A DNA stretch of 64,000 nucleotides from Bimuria novae-zelandiae CBS 107.79 (lineage: Eukaryota > Ascomycota > Dothideomycetes > Pleosporales > Didymosphaeriaceae). This document shows positions 47,148 through 57,698 of this stretch, in pieces. A model generated the notes under the pieces. That model had not been told where the DNA came from. It did no database searches and was given only the letters and a program-made list of their open reading frames with translations. The stretch is taken from positions 405,826 through 469,825 of the forward strand of contig ML976713.1 of assembly GCA_010015655.1 (NCBI GenBank), given 5' to 3'. The first letter of the stretch is position 1; every line of letters starts with the position of its first letter. Both the position numbers and the translations under genes were made by a program.

Positions 47148-48821
47148 ATGCTGCCGCGTAGTTAACGTAAGCGTATAGCTACCTAGCCATTTAATAGGGG
47201 TTAAAATCCTTTAAAACGTGCGCGCCGGGCGCCTGCAGTAGCTACTAAAGGTGCCAAGTCACGGAGAAAAGTATCTAAGAAGGCTCCTCCTCTGGCGGAA
47301 GGCAACGCTATATCTAATCTAGTTAGCCTTAATTAGGATATTAAGCCTCCGTTTACGCAGCTATTGCCAGCAATCGTATTATCTAGTAATCTACCTAGTA
47401 ACCCGCCCAGCGTTGGCAACCCTATGCAGGGAGAAACTTAGGAAGATAAGCTAAAATTAGCTACTAGGGTATCTAAAGCAGAGTCGCCGTATGTTACTTG
47501 CCGCTGGCAGGCCTTTATAGGTCCTAAAAAGGAGCTCTATAAGCCAAGATTCGATATAGAGTTTATCCCGGAGTACTACTACGCTAGTTAGCTTTAGATA
47601 TAGGTAAATAAAGTTACTTAAGACTTAGCTATAAAGATAACTCTACTATAAAAAGTAATAATTAGAGACGTTTCTAGCTGCGCGTACAGGTAAAAGACTT
47701 TAAAAAGGTAGAAGCTATAGTAATTACTTAAGCGTAAAGACGCTACTAGCTTTATCTATATTATAAAGCACGCGCAGCACCTAAGAGAGTTCTTAATTAA
47801 TATAATATATCTTAACTTTAATATAACGCTTACTACTAAGTCTATAAAGGTAATTAGTCCTATAGGCTAATAACGTAGCAGAGGCTTGTCTAGCTCCTAG
47901 GGCCAGGTTCGACTTACTACAACACAAAGGCAGCTACAAGAGCTGCCAGAGATCCTTACTAGCCATGCTGTCGCTGAGGGACCTTCAATAGCTATCCGCG
48001 ATAAGTGGAGGTGCCAGGATACCCACTGTGGCAACTACCCGTACGTCTGCTGGGTCCAGCGTACGCCTGGCCAGCCTGATCGATTTGAGAACCATTTCCT
48101 AGTGAGCAGTAATATTGTGGCCATGTGGGCGCGCAACATCAGCCTCGAGAGGTGCAGCGTCAACGTGCCAGACGATACTGTACGCCTTGCTCTGCGTACA
48201 GCGAGGGACCTGAAGGCGAAAGAGAAGGCAAAGGAGAAGGCGCAACAGGGCTCGGCGTCTACGTCTATATTTACAGCAGATAGCTTTATAAGCGCGATTG
48301 CTGCCAGCGCGCTGTCTGTTAGTCAGTTAGCACAAAGTTAGCTACTTGCACGGCAGGCACCTATACCTGTAGCGCCTGCTGTCAGCTCTGCGAGTGCTCC
48401 GAGCGTGCCAGCGCCAGCGTGGAAAGATCTAACATGGAGAGATCTAACGTACGAGAACAACATGGAGCTCTTATATTAGACTTAGCACTTCTTTAACTAG
48501 TGGATAGATTAGGCAATGGCTGCAGAGGTGCTAGAGATTAGGACAGTATTTAGAAGGGTTGTTAAGGCCAGGCGGATCGATCTAAACATGCTAATAGATA
48601 GATCTAATACAGGCATGCCATACAAGATTTAGAGAGATAATTTTAAGCTGCTAATCGCACTGCTTCTGCGACTCCGTAAAATGGCATTTCGGTGGCAACT
48701 CCAGTATCCTGGACTTTCAGAGAGTGATCGAGAGGCATGTAGGGAGCTACAGCGGCAAGATAATGAGCAGAAACAGCAGCTGAGAGCTACTCAGGCAGAG
48801 GGCGGAGAGACGATCGTGTAG
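47148..48821 (+). pseudogene. Second ORF of element K, unknown protein
   Basis: A frame of 557 codons from ATG 47148 to TAG 48819 runs within element K, convergent with its transposase. It has many TAA and TAG stops in its middle third (about 47320-47900) but no frameshift. Visible parts are a basic, Pro/Ala-rich N-terminus (RARRAPAVATKGAKSRRK), a block CRWQAFIGPKKELYKPRFD, and then a well-preserved stretch 47980-48340 with WRCQDTHCGNYPYVCW, a possible Cys-rich metal site. After this come FLVSSNIVAMWARNISL and VNVPDDTVRLALRTARDLKA, a Lys/Glu-rich helix, a Ser/Ala-rich linker and a C-terminal helical region ending SDREACRELQRQDNEQKQQL. I do not recognise the family. It is not a transposase. 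An accessory or captured protein is likely. Confidence 0.6.
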
Positions 48822-49099
48822 AGGTAATCGTGTAGAGGTGATCGAGCAGAGGGCGTAGAGGTGTTATCTTCGACGCGTAGGGCACGGGCCATATTCTATA
48901 GATATCGCCCGATATGATTACCTTATTCGTATAATCAAACACCAACTTTCTCGCCTTGTCTGCTCACCGTACGCCTCACCCTCTATAACTCTACCACCAC
49001 GCTAGCTACACTAAAATAGATAATAGCAATTAATTTAGCAGCCTTAAATTACCCTTATACTACTATAAGATTACTATATTTATATTATAGTAGGTGCTA

Positions 49100-50207
49100 G
49101 ATTTTTAATCTCTAAAACTGACTCTAACAGAATATATCCAACTATGTACTACTAACGATAGTATAAAACCACTCTAGCGAATACTAAATATATACTATTA
49201 ACTATAGTATAATACCTCTATAGCGCCTACCTATAGTACTTAAAGAAGTTACCTATAAAGCTTTTATAGCATACACTTAATATAGCTTCCTTTAGAAAAT
49301 ACTTAAATTTATCGTACGCCTTAGCGCCCTAGTAATACTGCTAGATCTAGGTCTTTAACGCCTTAAAGGTCTACTTAATTAGATTTATATTAGGTAAGTA
49401 AGGAAGTAGAAACTCTATAATCACGCCTGCCTCTGCGCATATATTGGCCAGCCTTACTAATCAATAGATAGACGCGTTGTCAAGGACTATTACTAAGCGT
49501 TTTCCTGGCCAAGGACTACAGTGTAGGAGTACTTAATTGGCAATAAAGTCCTCTATTAGCTCCGCAGTAATCGCTCCCTAAAAAATTATATAGGCGAGGT
49601 ATCTGTTAACGTCTATAGCTAGTAGTAAGCTCCACCTCTCTAAGCGCTTAGCTAAGTAGCTAACGTGGCAGGCTATATTAACTTTACTCTAACTATACTT
49701 TTAATCCCCTATACGCTCGTTGCAAGCGCTCTTATTAAGGTAAATAATTTAATTAAGTTAATAGATTTACTAGTAACGCGCTTAAAAGGCTTAATAAAGA
49801 CCTTTATAACGCTCCTTAACTACTTTTAAGACTACCTTCTTACTCTATTGCATGGCTTTAAGCTCTCTATCTAGAGTTATAAAAGATACCTTAACGTCGT
49901 ACTTATCGTACAAGAAGTCCTGCATCTTATCTATATAAGATATTAGCTTATCACGCAGTATCTTAAGCAGCGCGTCTCTATAGCATTGCTTAAGCAAAGG
50001 TAGCCTACCACGACATACGTATCTTAGCCTAATTAGCTTACTAAAGGCCTTTAGGTTAAGCCTATATTTGCGTACTGTTTTTAGGTTAACGCTAAGCTCT
50101 CTGTAGATAGCTTTATTATTTTTCCTATCGTTAACGCGATCCATAATAGCCTAGATAAGTAATTACTATAGGCGGTGCCTGGTAGGTCTCCCTAGATCCT
50201 GCGGCAT
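49100..50207 (-). pseudogene. Element K transposase (Tc1/mariner superfamily)
   Basis: The minus strand starts near ATG 50207 (MPQDLGRPTRHRL). The helix-turn-helix region NDRKNNKAIYREL, then NLKTVRKYRLNLKAF, lies in a 99-codon open stretch (50144-49845). The catalytic part follows: NKSACNERIGD, SLLLAIDVNRYLAY, KRLVIVLDNASIY near 49500-49460 (second Asp intact), and FLLPYLPNINLIK near 49390 (third acidic position region, normally SPDFNPIE). About 360 codons is usual for this superfamily. Stops are TAA and TAG. The C-terminal limit near 49100 is approximate. Confidence 0.82.
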
Positions 50208-50361
50208 TATTTACCTAGGGTGAATATTCCGTGTAATCATTTTATTGCTTACAAAACAGGTGTACGAAAGTGTTGGTGAGGAACCAATTACTAAGTGCTA
50301 ACAGAAAAATCCGCCAAAGTGGGGCGGGACGGTATTTCGGAAACGACAATAAAACACGGTA

Positions 50362-51416
50362 GCGGTCCGTCTTAAGCGACTCCACGAGGACCGTTCTAAA
50401 GTTTGAGCAGTCACTTCGCAACTCAACTTAGAAAACATCTCGACATGTCGGACATCCGCAAAGTGCTTTATCCTGCCGAGGTCTCTCCGGTCCCTTCCTG
50501 TGTGAGTAATGAGGTTCTCCATATCTCTAAGAAGAAGACAATATGAGCGTTGTCTATGGCAGTGGCCTGCTACTCCACCAGATGCGGGTCTTAATCATCG
50601 GAGCTTTCAAGATCTTCCCTGCATCACGTAATTAAAATATTCCGACCCGCCAGTTTACCTAGGATGGTACCAGGCCTCCCTGACCTTATTCGACCTTTCC
50701 AAGTTATGAACCGTAGTGGGGTTCGCGGCTAGGCGACTAGGGAGACATTCTCGCCGTCGAACGGGAGGGTCGTTGTCTTTCAAGCGTAGTTCGTATATGC
50801 CGTATACGATTTGCTATGCGAGGCGTTTCTTGTTCTAAACTGTCTCGACACCGCCATTGTTAGATTCCGATCCACATCAAAAGGCCCCAGTTCCACTTCT
50901 GTTCACATCCACCAATGACTCCTGCGCTTCTTTCTCCACGCATGTACGCGGAACTATCCACAGCGCGCAATGCCATGACATTAGACCATCCGAGGCCGAC
51001 GTCTTCACTAGCGGATATATCCAGCACTGCAATTTTCGCAGACCAACTCGTCGGTACCGCGCTACACCGCACAGGCAAAGATCTTCCGCCCTCACGAGAC
51101 GAACGGTTTGCCGCCCGTCTTGCGAGCTTGAATTATGACAGACGGTCGATGTACACGACTTTCTTCTAGAATTGGATCGTAATGGTTCAACCCCATCTTG
51201 GAGCGGACCGTGGGACATCTAATATCGCTGCCCTTCCGGCCCCTTCTTTTTCGTGACACCACTTATATGTAATTTCCACCATTCCACTCCAGTACTGAGT
51301 CAATAGACAAGTAAGTTTGGACGTTGTATTCCCTCGTGATCTGGGGTAGCATACTGTTCCCAGGATTTTAAACGCTTTTGCATTCAACACCAACCTTCTG
51401 AGTTCGATCCGGCATT
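50362..51416. other. Host-like intergenic region, no supported gene
   Basis: GC-balanced sequence with no RIP signature begins directly after the TA duplication of element K. Several overlapping ORFs of 70-110 codons exist between 50857 and 51218 on both strands, but none has a recognisable domain. One (50915-51169, plus) looks slightly protein-like (Ala/Ser/Arg-rich) and could be a gene remnant, without proof. The last 250 bp should contain the promoter of the following rhodopsin-domain gene. I see no clear TATA box there. Confidence 0.6.
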
Positions 51417-52804
51417 ATGGGCCTCACATCGAATGCAATGTTCTTGTCCGTCATCATTCCTCTGCCGTTTGATCTGGCTACAACAGCGATGCGATTCTGG
51501 ATTCGCTACCGCAGGAAAGCCTGGGGCGCCGATGATTGGGCTACGCTCATCACACTGGCAAGTTCTCTCACATCAATCGAAGAGGAATGAGGCTAATAGA
51601 TGCGCAATACAGCCTTTCTACACCGTCGCAATGATCGCAACAATAGGGATGAGCTTCAGTGGCGTGGGTGCAGTGGATGCGACAGCCACTCCAGAGCAAA
51701 TGACTAATTCGCTGCGGGCAAGTAGTCGACCATCCCAATAGCCTCACCAGCATCCACTAACGGTTCGATAGTGGTTCTACGTATTCCAGGAGCCTTGGTG
51801 CTTCACGCTTGTTACTATCAAAGCCTCCATCGGATTTGCGCTCATACGCATCACCAATAGAACACTCTGGATCGAGCTGGTGATATACGGAAGCATGCTG
51901 CTTTGCCTGCTCACGATGGGCGGAACGGGCATGTACCTCTTCTTCGCATGCGATCCTATCCAGTAAGCAAGCATACCTTTGGTACTCATTCTCTATCTTA
52001 CCGAACACTTTACTGACGCTGCGCCCAGGAAAAATTGGTACACTGACGTGCGTGGCTCTTGCCAACCGCGCGAAATTCAGACTGCATTGTCCTTTGCGGT
52101 CGCTGCTGTGTCTATCTTCACTGACTGGACCTTTGCGAGTCTGCCTGTATTTCTTTTGTGGAACGTGCAGATGGACCCACGAGTCAAATTCTCTGTCATG
52201 ATCATGCTGGGATTGGGTGTCTTGTAAGTGCATCGTCTTTTCATACCCGGAAAGCGAGGCAAATGCGCTAACCGCCGACAGCGCTTCGATCGCGCCCATC
52301 GTGCGCCTGAAATTTCTCTTCGGGTTGAACGATCAAGCAAGATTCCTGGAAAAACTTAGCCCCATTCTCGCTTGGGCGGTGAGTAACTCCATCCCTAAAG
52401 CCGCTCACCACTGACGCAGCCAGTCCGCCGAAATGAACGTCGGTCTTATCGTTGCGAATCTCCCAGCCTGCCGTCCGCTCCTGGACTCGTTCGTCACTCG
52501 CATATATAGCTCACGAGGCCTCTCTCGGAATCAATCACGCGGGCCAGGGGTGTCTGGTGGCGCTGGAAAGACCATGGATCGATATGTGGAGCTCGAAGAA
52601 CAAGGACACGCAGGCCTGGAGACGAGGATATACGGCAAACAACAAAGCGGTAGTCTAAACGACCTAGGTATCGACGATTTCGATGATGAAAGTCAAAAGG
52701 GTATAGTAGATGGTAGGAAGAGGAGCGATACATTGAGGGTGCAGGTGAAGAAGGATATCTGTGTATCGGTAACAAAAAGCGAGGTGCCGGACTCCTTCGC
52801 ATAA
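51417..52804 (+). CDS. Fungal rhodopsin-domain integral membrane protein, six exons
   Basis: Joined exons 51417-51557, 51613-51717, 51772-51962, 52029-52223, 52282-52378 and 52424-52804 give 369 residues. The protein matches the fungal rhodopsin-domain/PTH11-like family: seven hydrophobic segments, the GADDW motif at residues 37-41 after the first segment, WFYVFQEPWCFTLVTIKASI in the third, GVFASIAPIVRL late, and VGLIVANLPACRPLL as the seventh. A hydrophilic C-terminal tail of about 100 residues follows, with an acidic patch. The function is unknown; some relatives are surface-sensing receptors. Introns are 45-66 bp. Introns 1 and 2 begin GCAAGT (GC-AG type), the others GTAAGC, GTAAGT and GTGAGT. 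Intron 2 has a canonical ACTAAC branch site. No premature stop is present, so the gene looks functional. The start codon is the first in frame and gives the family's usual N-terminus. Confidence 0.85.
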
Positions 52805-53017
52805 CTGATTACACCCGATCTATTCACATTGGCCACCTTGCCGGCAAGGAAAACTAAAAAGCATATGGATATTTCGAAATCATATGAGTGTATGTGGTGA
52901 GTAAATTACAAAATCCTCTTCTGCTTTCGAATACCCAAAACCATGCTCCAGCGCGCCAATGTGTCGTTGATCGTCCCCGCCGTCGCCCGGATCCACCTCT
53001 GCTGCTCCATGTAGACT
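52805..53017. other. Convergent intergenic spacer
   Basis: 213 bp between the ends of two convergent genes. It must hold both 3' UTRs. An AT-rich stretch (52845-52910) could serve polyadenylation on either strand, but no certain signal can be named. Confidence 0.5.
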
Positions 53018-53446
53018 CTACTGAGGAAACTCACACTTCCACTCAATCTGGAAGGGCCACTCCCAGATGGAACATCCGTGGTCCCTGCCATCAAGCGTGC
53101 AGGTGCTGATATGATTCTGCGGCTGGCCGTCGCCGTTATGACTCCACAGCTCCGGGGCGCTCTCTCCGCACTTGTCGAACAAAAGGTGCTGATCGTTGTA
53201 CACGAAGTCAATATGGCAAGGATTGAAGTCCTTTCCGGCGCCGAATGTTTTGAACTCTCCACGGCATAGGTCGTCGCCCGTTTGCCAGGTAATCTTAGAT
53301 TGAGGTTTTGCGCCGGTGTAGCCGATGAAGATTTCGTTCACGCTGTTGCCGCGAGCATCGAGCGAGGAGGCTGCGGAAGCGGTGGTGGGGGCGGCATTGG
53401 CCGTGAGCGCAGCGCCCAGGAAAGCAGTGATGGTGGAGAACTTCAT
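53018..53446 (-). CDS. Small secreted six-cysteine protein, candidate effector
   Basis: This intronless ORF encodes 142 residues. The chosen ATG (53446) begins MKFSTITAFLGAALTANA, a typical signal peptide with likely cleavage at residue 18. The longer upstream ORF start would bury it. LDAR at 29-32 could be a Kex2-like processing site. The mature protein has six Cys (61, 77, 93, 116, 125, 138), an even number suited to three disulfides, and many Trp, His and Asp. There is no transmembrane segment or GPI signal. No known family is recognised. Small size, secretion signal, cysteines and position in a gene-poor, repeat-rich compartment fit fungal effector candidates. Other possibilities are an antimicrobial or developmental secreted protein. 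The gene is undamaged by RIP. Confidence 0.78.
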   Translation of the reverse strand: MKFSTITAFLGAALTANAAPTTASAASSLDARGNSVNEIFIGYTGAKPQSKITWQTGDDLCRGEFKTFGAGKDFNPCHIDFVYNDQHLLFDKCGESAPELWSHNGDGQPQNHISTCTLDGRDHGCSIWEWPFQIEWKCEFPQ

Positions 53447-53607
53447 TTTGAGAATTGAAGGTTTGATTGGGGTTTGAGCGTTGAGACACGGAATATGGAT
53501 CTGAAGGATAGACTGGATGGAGACCGAAGAAATGAATGTAAGATACAGTGAAGCGAAGGAATTGTAGTAAATGTTTGAACTGGATTTCTTCGAGCATGTC
53601 AAATACT

Positions 53608-53617
53608 GTATATATAC
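53608..53617 (-). promoter_or_regulatory. TATA-like box of the secreted protein gene
   Basis: GTATATATAC lies about 160 bp upstream of the chosen start codon, a plausible core-promoter position given a leader of roughly 100 bp. It is palindromic, so orientation comes only from the neighbouring gene. Confidence 0.5.
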
Positions 53618-53639
53618 TCAGTTACAGTTCGGATGTTCA

Positions 53640-54078
53640 ATTATGGAATGCTTATGCACGTAATTCGGAGTTGAAGTCAACGGGGCTGAAGTAGCAGTGT
53701 GGAGCACCGATGGCGTCAGCAGTTCCGAGTGGCAGACACCTTGCTCCATTGAGGAAGAGGCGAATGCGGAAAGTGGTACATGTGCATTATTATCTTTAAA
53801 ATAGATTCTTAGGCCATTGGGCTTGGTAAAACTGCTTAATAGAAATAGCAGATTGTTAAACCGGAAGCTAATGAAGGTGCGACGACAACGTGCGATGCCA
53901 ACAGATACTAGCGTCTTTTTAGGAGCACAAATTCATGAATAATCGAAGAAAAAAAATCTTAGTCCTAAAATGAACACTAAGGGACCTCTGGTGTGCGCAT
54001 TTTGATGTGTATGTGTTTCACGAGGGAGGATGAACGGCTTGATCGTCTTTTTTTGGGCAAGCGATGAGGACGCTACCG
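53640..54078. other. Host-like non-coding sequence
   Basis: Upstream region of the secreted protein gene up to the TA target of Fot1-c. Base composition is ordinary and no ORF or repeat is seen. It probably holds distal promoter sequence. The switch to AT-rich transposon DNA at 54081 is abrupt. Confidence 0.6.
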
Positions 54079-54465
54079 TAGCTTGGCAGTTGGCGCGCTG
54101 CGTCACTAAACGCGCTACCTTAACATAATTACTTAGCTAGCAACATGAGGCTACTAAGCTACCTATAGTTAATATTATCACGAGATTTTCTAGAGTTAAA
54201 GTCTTTAAAGCTAATAAATAATTACTAGCTACTTAAATTATTAATATTTACTTAATATTCTATTTATTTAGCTATTATATAACTTTAATATAAATATAAT
54301 AAATACGTTGTAATTATTATCTATAGCCTTACGCTGAAACTACTTTTCCTTAAAAACTTTACTAAAAGACTTTAAAATATTTTTCTAATATATTTAAATA
54401 TTTTAATATATTGTTGCTAATGTACTTAAATATTTTAATATATTTTTAAAGTTAACTTTTTATTT

Positions 54466-56340
54466 TAACGTATAGGTATAGCGAGTGGCCAGGCATAGCA
54501 AGTGGCCGGAAATGCCAAGACCCTATTAAAATCTACACTCTACACAATAGTACAGAACGCGTATAAATAGTTATAAGAAATTATAGTAGGCTAATATACT
54601 TAGAATCTACTTCTGCTTCTTTTTTACATGTGCGCGAATTATACTTCGCCTTGCTATAGAGTCTATAGTGCTATTAAGTTAATTTGCCTCTATTAGCGTG
54701 CGCCCTCTTTTTTACCTTTTTCTTATTACTTCGCGCTGCAAGATACTTTAGGGTAGCTTATTACTAGCTATTAGTAGCTATAAGAACTCCTTTCTACTAT
54801 ATTTACTTTCTTTTATGCAATTTCTATTACGTAGTAGCCTTACTAGTAGCTTAAAGCTTAGCGTTACGCTTAGTTATTAATACTAAAAAATACGCTATTA
54901 GCTTAACGCCTTTTATAAGCTTTTTAACTTCTTTAACTATACTTATTAAGGAACTATTTAGGTGCTTCTAAATTCTTTCTTTTACTAACGTTAATTATAA
55001 CTTTAATTCTAAGGTATTACTTAGTATTTATAACTACTACGTACTATCGCGTATAGTATAAGGCGAACGCGTACGTAGACAGACGTTAAGCTTTAATATT
55101 ATTACTTCTAGGTTAAGGGGAATAAGGCTAGCACCTTAAAAGCTTTTTTAAATATTATATTAAGTAATTATAGAATTAAAAGTAGTAATAAAGTAAAGTA
55201 AGAATTTAATTTTAGTAATATGCGTAATATAGTTACGTATTAGATCCTTAACTTAGCGCCTATACGCCTTCTTTAACGGCGAGAAACACCCCACATCTAG
55301 TGGCTACAGGAGGTGCGACGAATATAGAGGTATATAGAGAGTAATAATCTTGTTAACCTTATAGTATTGCTAGAATTTGAGTAAGTTATAGCTCTTATAG
55401 CTATTAATAATAAGTAGTTAATAACTACTAATAGTACGCCTTTTTATATGCGCGTTAAAGTGCTTTAGCTATTATAGACTAAGCTTATTTATTATCTAGC
55501 TATTCTTAGAGACTATAATAACCTAATTATAAGGTAGACCTTCTCTTTATATTAGGCAGAGAGGTGGTGCTTGCCCTAGAAGATAAGGAAGGATAGGATC
55601 GTCCACCCCGTCGCGTTAATACTATAAATAGCTATTATTTACTTTTAGTTACTCTACTGCACGCTCTTTAGCTTGTCTTAATACTTAAAGCTTGTAATAA
55701 CTACTCTTGTTAATATTATATCTATTATAAAGCTAGTCTTGTTAAAGTTATAAGTGTCTTTGTCTAGGATACTATGCTTGGCTTTAGTATTCTCTACAAG
55801 CCGGAACTAAGCCTGTATAACCTTAGAATCCTTACAAAAGGCTCTCTTATAGTTATGCTTTTAATTAAACCTAACTTAGAGCTCTAGCTAGCGCTTAATA
55901 AAGTTATAAAACTACTTTTAACTAACTAGCTCATAGTAGGGTATAGCTAGTAAAGAATTAGCTATATCTTTTATAGTAGTAAGCTAGGGCAGAAATCCTT
56001 GCATATTTAAGTTACGTATATACTATATAATTACCTACTCTTTTTTTATAGTAAGTTTTATTAAGTTAGGTGCGTAGTTGCGTTAAAAGGTAGTTCTAGC
56101 ACGTCTTTATTATAGTAATTTTTTTAATAACGTTATAGACTACTATAGCGCGTAGAATTAAGAGTAGCGCATCTCCATTAATAGCTTAAAGCGTAAGCTA
56201 TAATTAGGCCTCTTTTAATTTAGGTAGTTTATTACGTTGTTAAGACATCGCGTTATACTGTAGCTGATAGAACGTTTTGATAGGGACTTGGCATTTCTGG
56301 CCACATGTTATGCCCGGCCACTCGCTATGCATGTACGTTA
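54466..56340 (-). mobile_element. Pogo-like transposon nested in Fot1-c
   Basis: Inverted repeats of about 60 bp (54466-54526 and 56280-56340) contain two spaced copies of AGTGGCC, which may be transposase-binding repeats. The transposase is on the minus strand. Its DDE end reads SHLLXPLDVGCFSPLK near 55320-55270, the conserved pogo/Fot1-type block (HLLQPLDVG). The element is RIP-decayed, and the boundaries are set by the repeat alignment. Confidence 0.82.
54600..56250 (-). pseudogene. Pogo-type transposase, RIP-inactivated
   Basis: The clearest part is LDVGCFSPLKKAYRR, followed by KDLIRNYITHITKIKFLLYF, near 55310-55200, with TAA and TAG stops at expected Gln codons. The region 55700-56250 should encode the DNA-binding N-terminus but is too damaged to quote. 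It is a different family from Fot1-a, -b and -c by sequence and repeats. Confidence 0.65.
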
Positions 56341-57612
56341 TAGTTTAAATTAGCTTCTTAGCTTTATTACTGCTCTTTATATTAATATTAGCGTTTAGTA
56401 GCTAGTTAATCCTTCTCTAATCTCAAGTACTAAGTATTATAATTAAGCTTTTTATAATTATTAATTAATAGGTATAATTATTTAATCTAGTAAGGAGATA
56501 CTTATAGCTTTAAAGGATTAAAAAATTAATAACTACTTTATAGTACTAACTTAGATCTTTTAAAATAGGCTAAAAAGTCTCTCTTAGCAATAAAGGCTAG
56601 CCCTTAGCTATTCTATAAAAAGGCTAATAGTTTATTTAAATAAGCTATTAATAGAGGCTTAAACACGTAGATATTAAGAGGCTATAATACATAGGTTAAA
56701 TAAGATAGATAAATAGCTAACTAGATTCTATTATAATTATAATAGTTAATAAAATTTGTAATAATATAAAATCTGTAGCTATTAAGAATTAATAGTTACT
56801 ATAATTATCCAGCAATTAACTTTATAAGGTAATTAAATATCTATTATAGCTATATAAGACCTATATAATTACTTAACTAATTAAATTTAAATATAATAAT
56901 AAAGGTCTAATAGTGTTAAGGATTAAGATCCTCGACCTAGCTTAATTATATGTTTTTAGAGATGGCCTAATAGATTAGAGCTGGATCTAGGGCAGATCCG
57001 TCGGTGTATATATAGGCTATAAGCAATATCCACTCGCGACTGCTATCCTGAATAGCTTGCCTTACAGCCTTGCTCTCGTACAGAAGCCTATTAAAAATCC
57101 TCTTTAAGAGAGAGGTGATGCCAGATAGGATGCCTTTTTTGTCTATATTATAAATATCTTAAGCTTTAACCTAATACTACTCTATCTTCTGCTGTAGGAG
57201 GTTAAAGTAAAGTTTATATTTTGCTAAAGAACTAGCTTTATAATAATTACTATTAATACTAATTCTTTACTATAATATTACGGATTTAGCGTACTAATAA
57301 ATAAAGTAATTAACCTATAATATACTAACATTTTTTTAACTACTGTAAAGGTAGAATTCTATATTATTTATTATACAAGAGGAAGGGTACGTTTAGTAAG
57401 AAGCTTAATATATTATATAGGCTTTTATTTTTACTATTAAGTAATAATTAAGTTATTATATATAAAAAACTACTACTGGCTAATAAAGCGCTGATACTAG
57501 CGCATTAGTATAAATTAAATAATACCATATTCTTTTATATTTTTAAATATAAGAAAGAGTTTCTTAGTTTTTATAATTTAATTACTTCTATCGCAGCTAT
57601 AATTAGGTCTAT
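56341..57612 (-). pseudogene. Fot1-c transposase, N-terminal and catalytic parts
   Basis: Minus strand. The start codon at 57612 has become ATA (Fot1-b reads ATG in the same context). The catalytic block reads DIYNIDKKGILSGI, then SREWILLIA and YTDGSALDPALIY, near 57180-56950 (normally YNMDEKGF). The C-terminal third is split by the pogo element and continues at about 54120-54465. All stops seen are TAA or TAG. Confidence 0.72.
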
Positions 57613-57698
57613 ATTAGTAGAGTTGCAGCGCGTTAAAGTTAGGGTATTATATAGTAGGGTGGCGCGTTTGGTAATGCGGCGCGCTAACTACTAAGCTA

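Larger units (their letters stand above)
44879..50359 (-). mobile_element. Element K: Tc1/mariner-like transposon with a second gene
   Basis: Inverted repeats of about 43 bp begin CCGTGTTTTA. The left one is 44879-44888 continued at 47007-47040 and the right one is 50317-50359. The inner block CCGTCCCGCCCCACTT is identical in both. TA flanks the element at 44877-44878 and 50360-50361. Fot1-a is inserted in the left repeat. Without it the element is about 3.36 kb, which is large for this superfamily, because it carries both a minus-strand transposase and an unrelated plus-strand ORF. Its right edge is the border of the GC-rich host island. Confidence 0.8.
54081..57696 (-). mobile_element. Fot1-c transposon (interrupted by a pogo element)
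   Basis: 39 bp inverted repeats (54081-54119 and 57658-57696), consensus start GCTTRGYAGTTRGCGCGC, with TA at 54079-54080 and 57697-57698. Subtracting the nested element leaves about 1.75 kb, the normal Fot1 size. The left repeat, facing the host island, is less mutated than the right one. Confidence 0.88.

Noticed and set aside
47025..50332. Element K defined by the inner CCGTCCC repeat only
   Set aside because: After subtracting Fot1-a, the similarity of the two ends continues outward to 44879 and 50359, so the inner block is only part of the TIR.
50439..50543. 34-codon ORF starting MSDIRKVLYPAEV
   Set aside because: Short, no homology recognised, and no neighbouring exon that would extend it.
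50857..51218. Cluster of overlapping 70-110 codon ORFs on both strands upstream of the rhodopsin-domain gene
   Set aside because: No domain, no consistent splice structure and no clear start context. GC-balanced DNA produces such ORFs by chance.
51757..52340. Minus-strand ORFs up to 180 codons
   Set aside because: They are shadows of the rhodopsin-domain exons and introns on the plus strand, which have a full family match.
53447..53602. Upstream extension of the secreted protein ORF (52 more residues)
   Set aside because: It would place the hydrophobic signal peptide internally. The downstream ATG gives a normal signal peptide and a longer, plausible leader.
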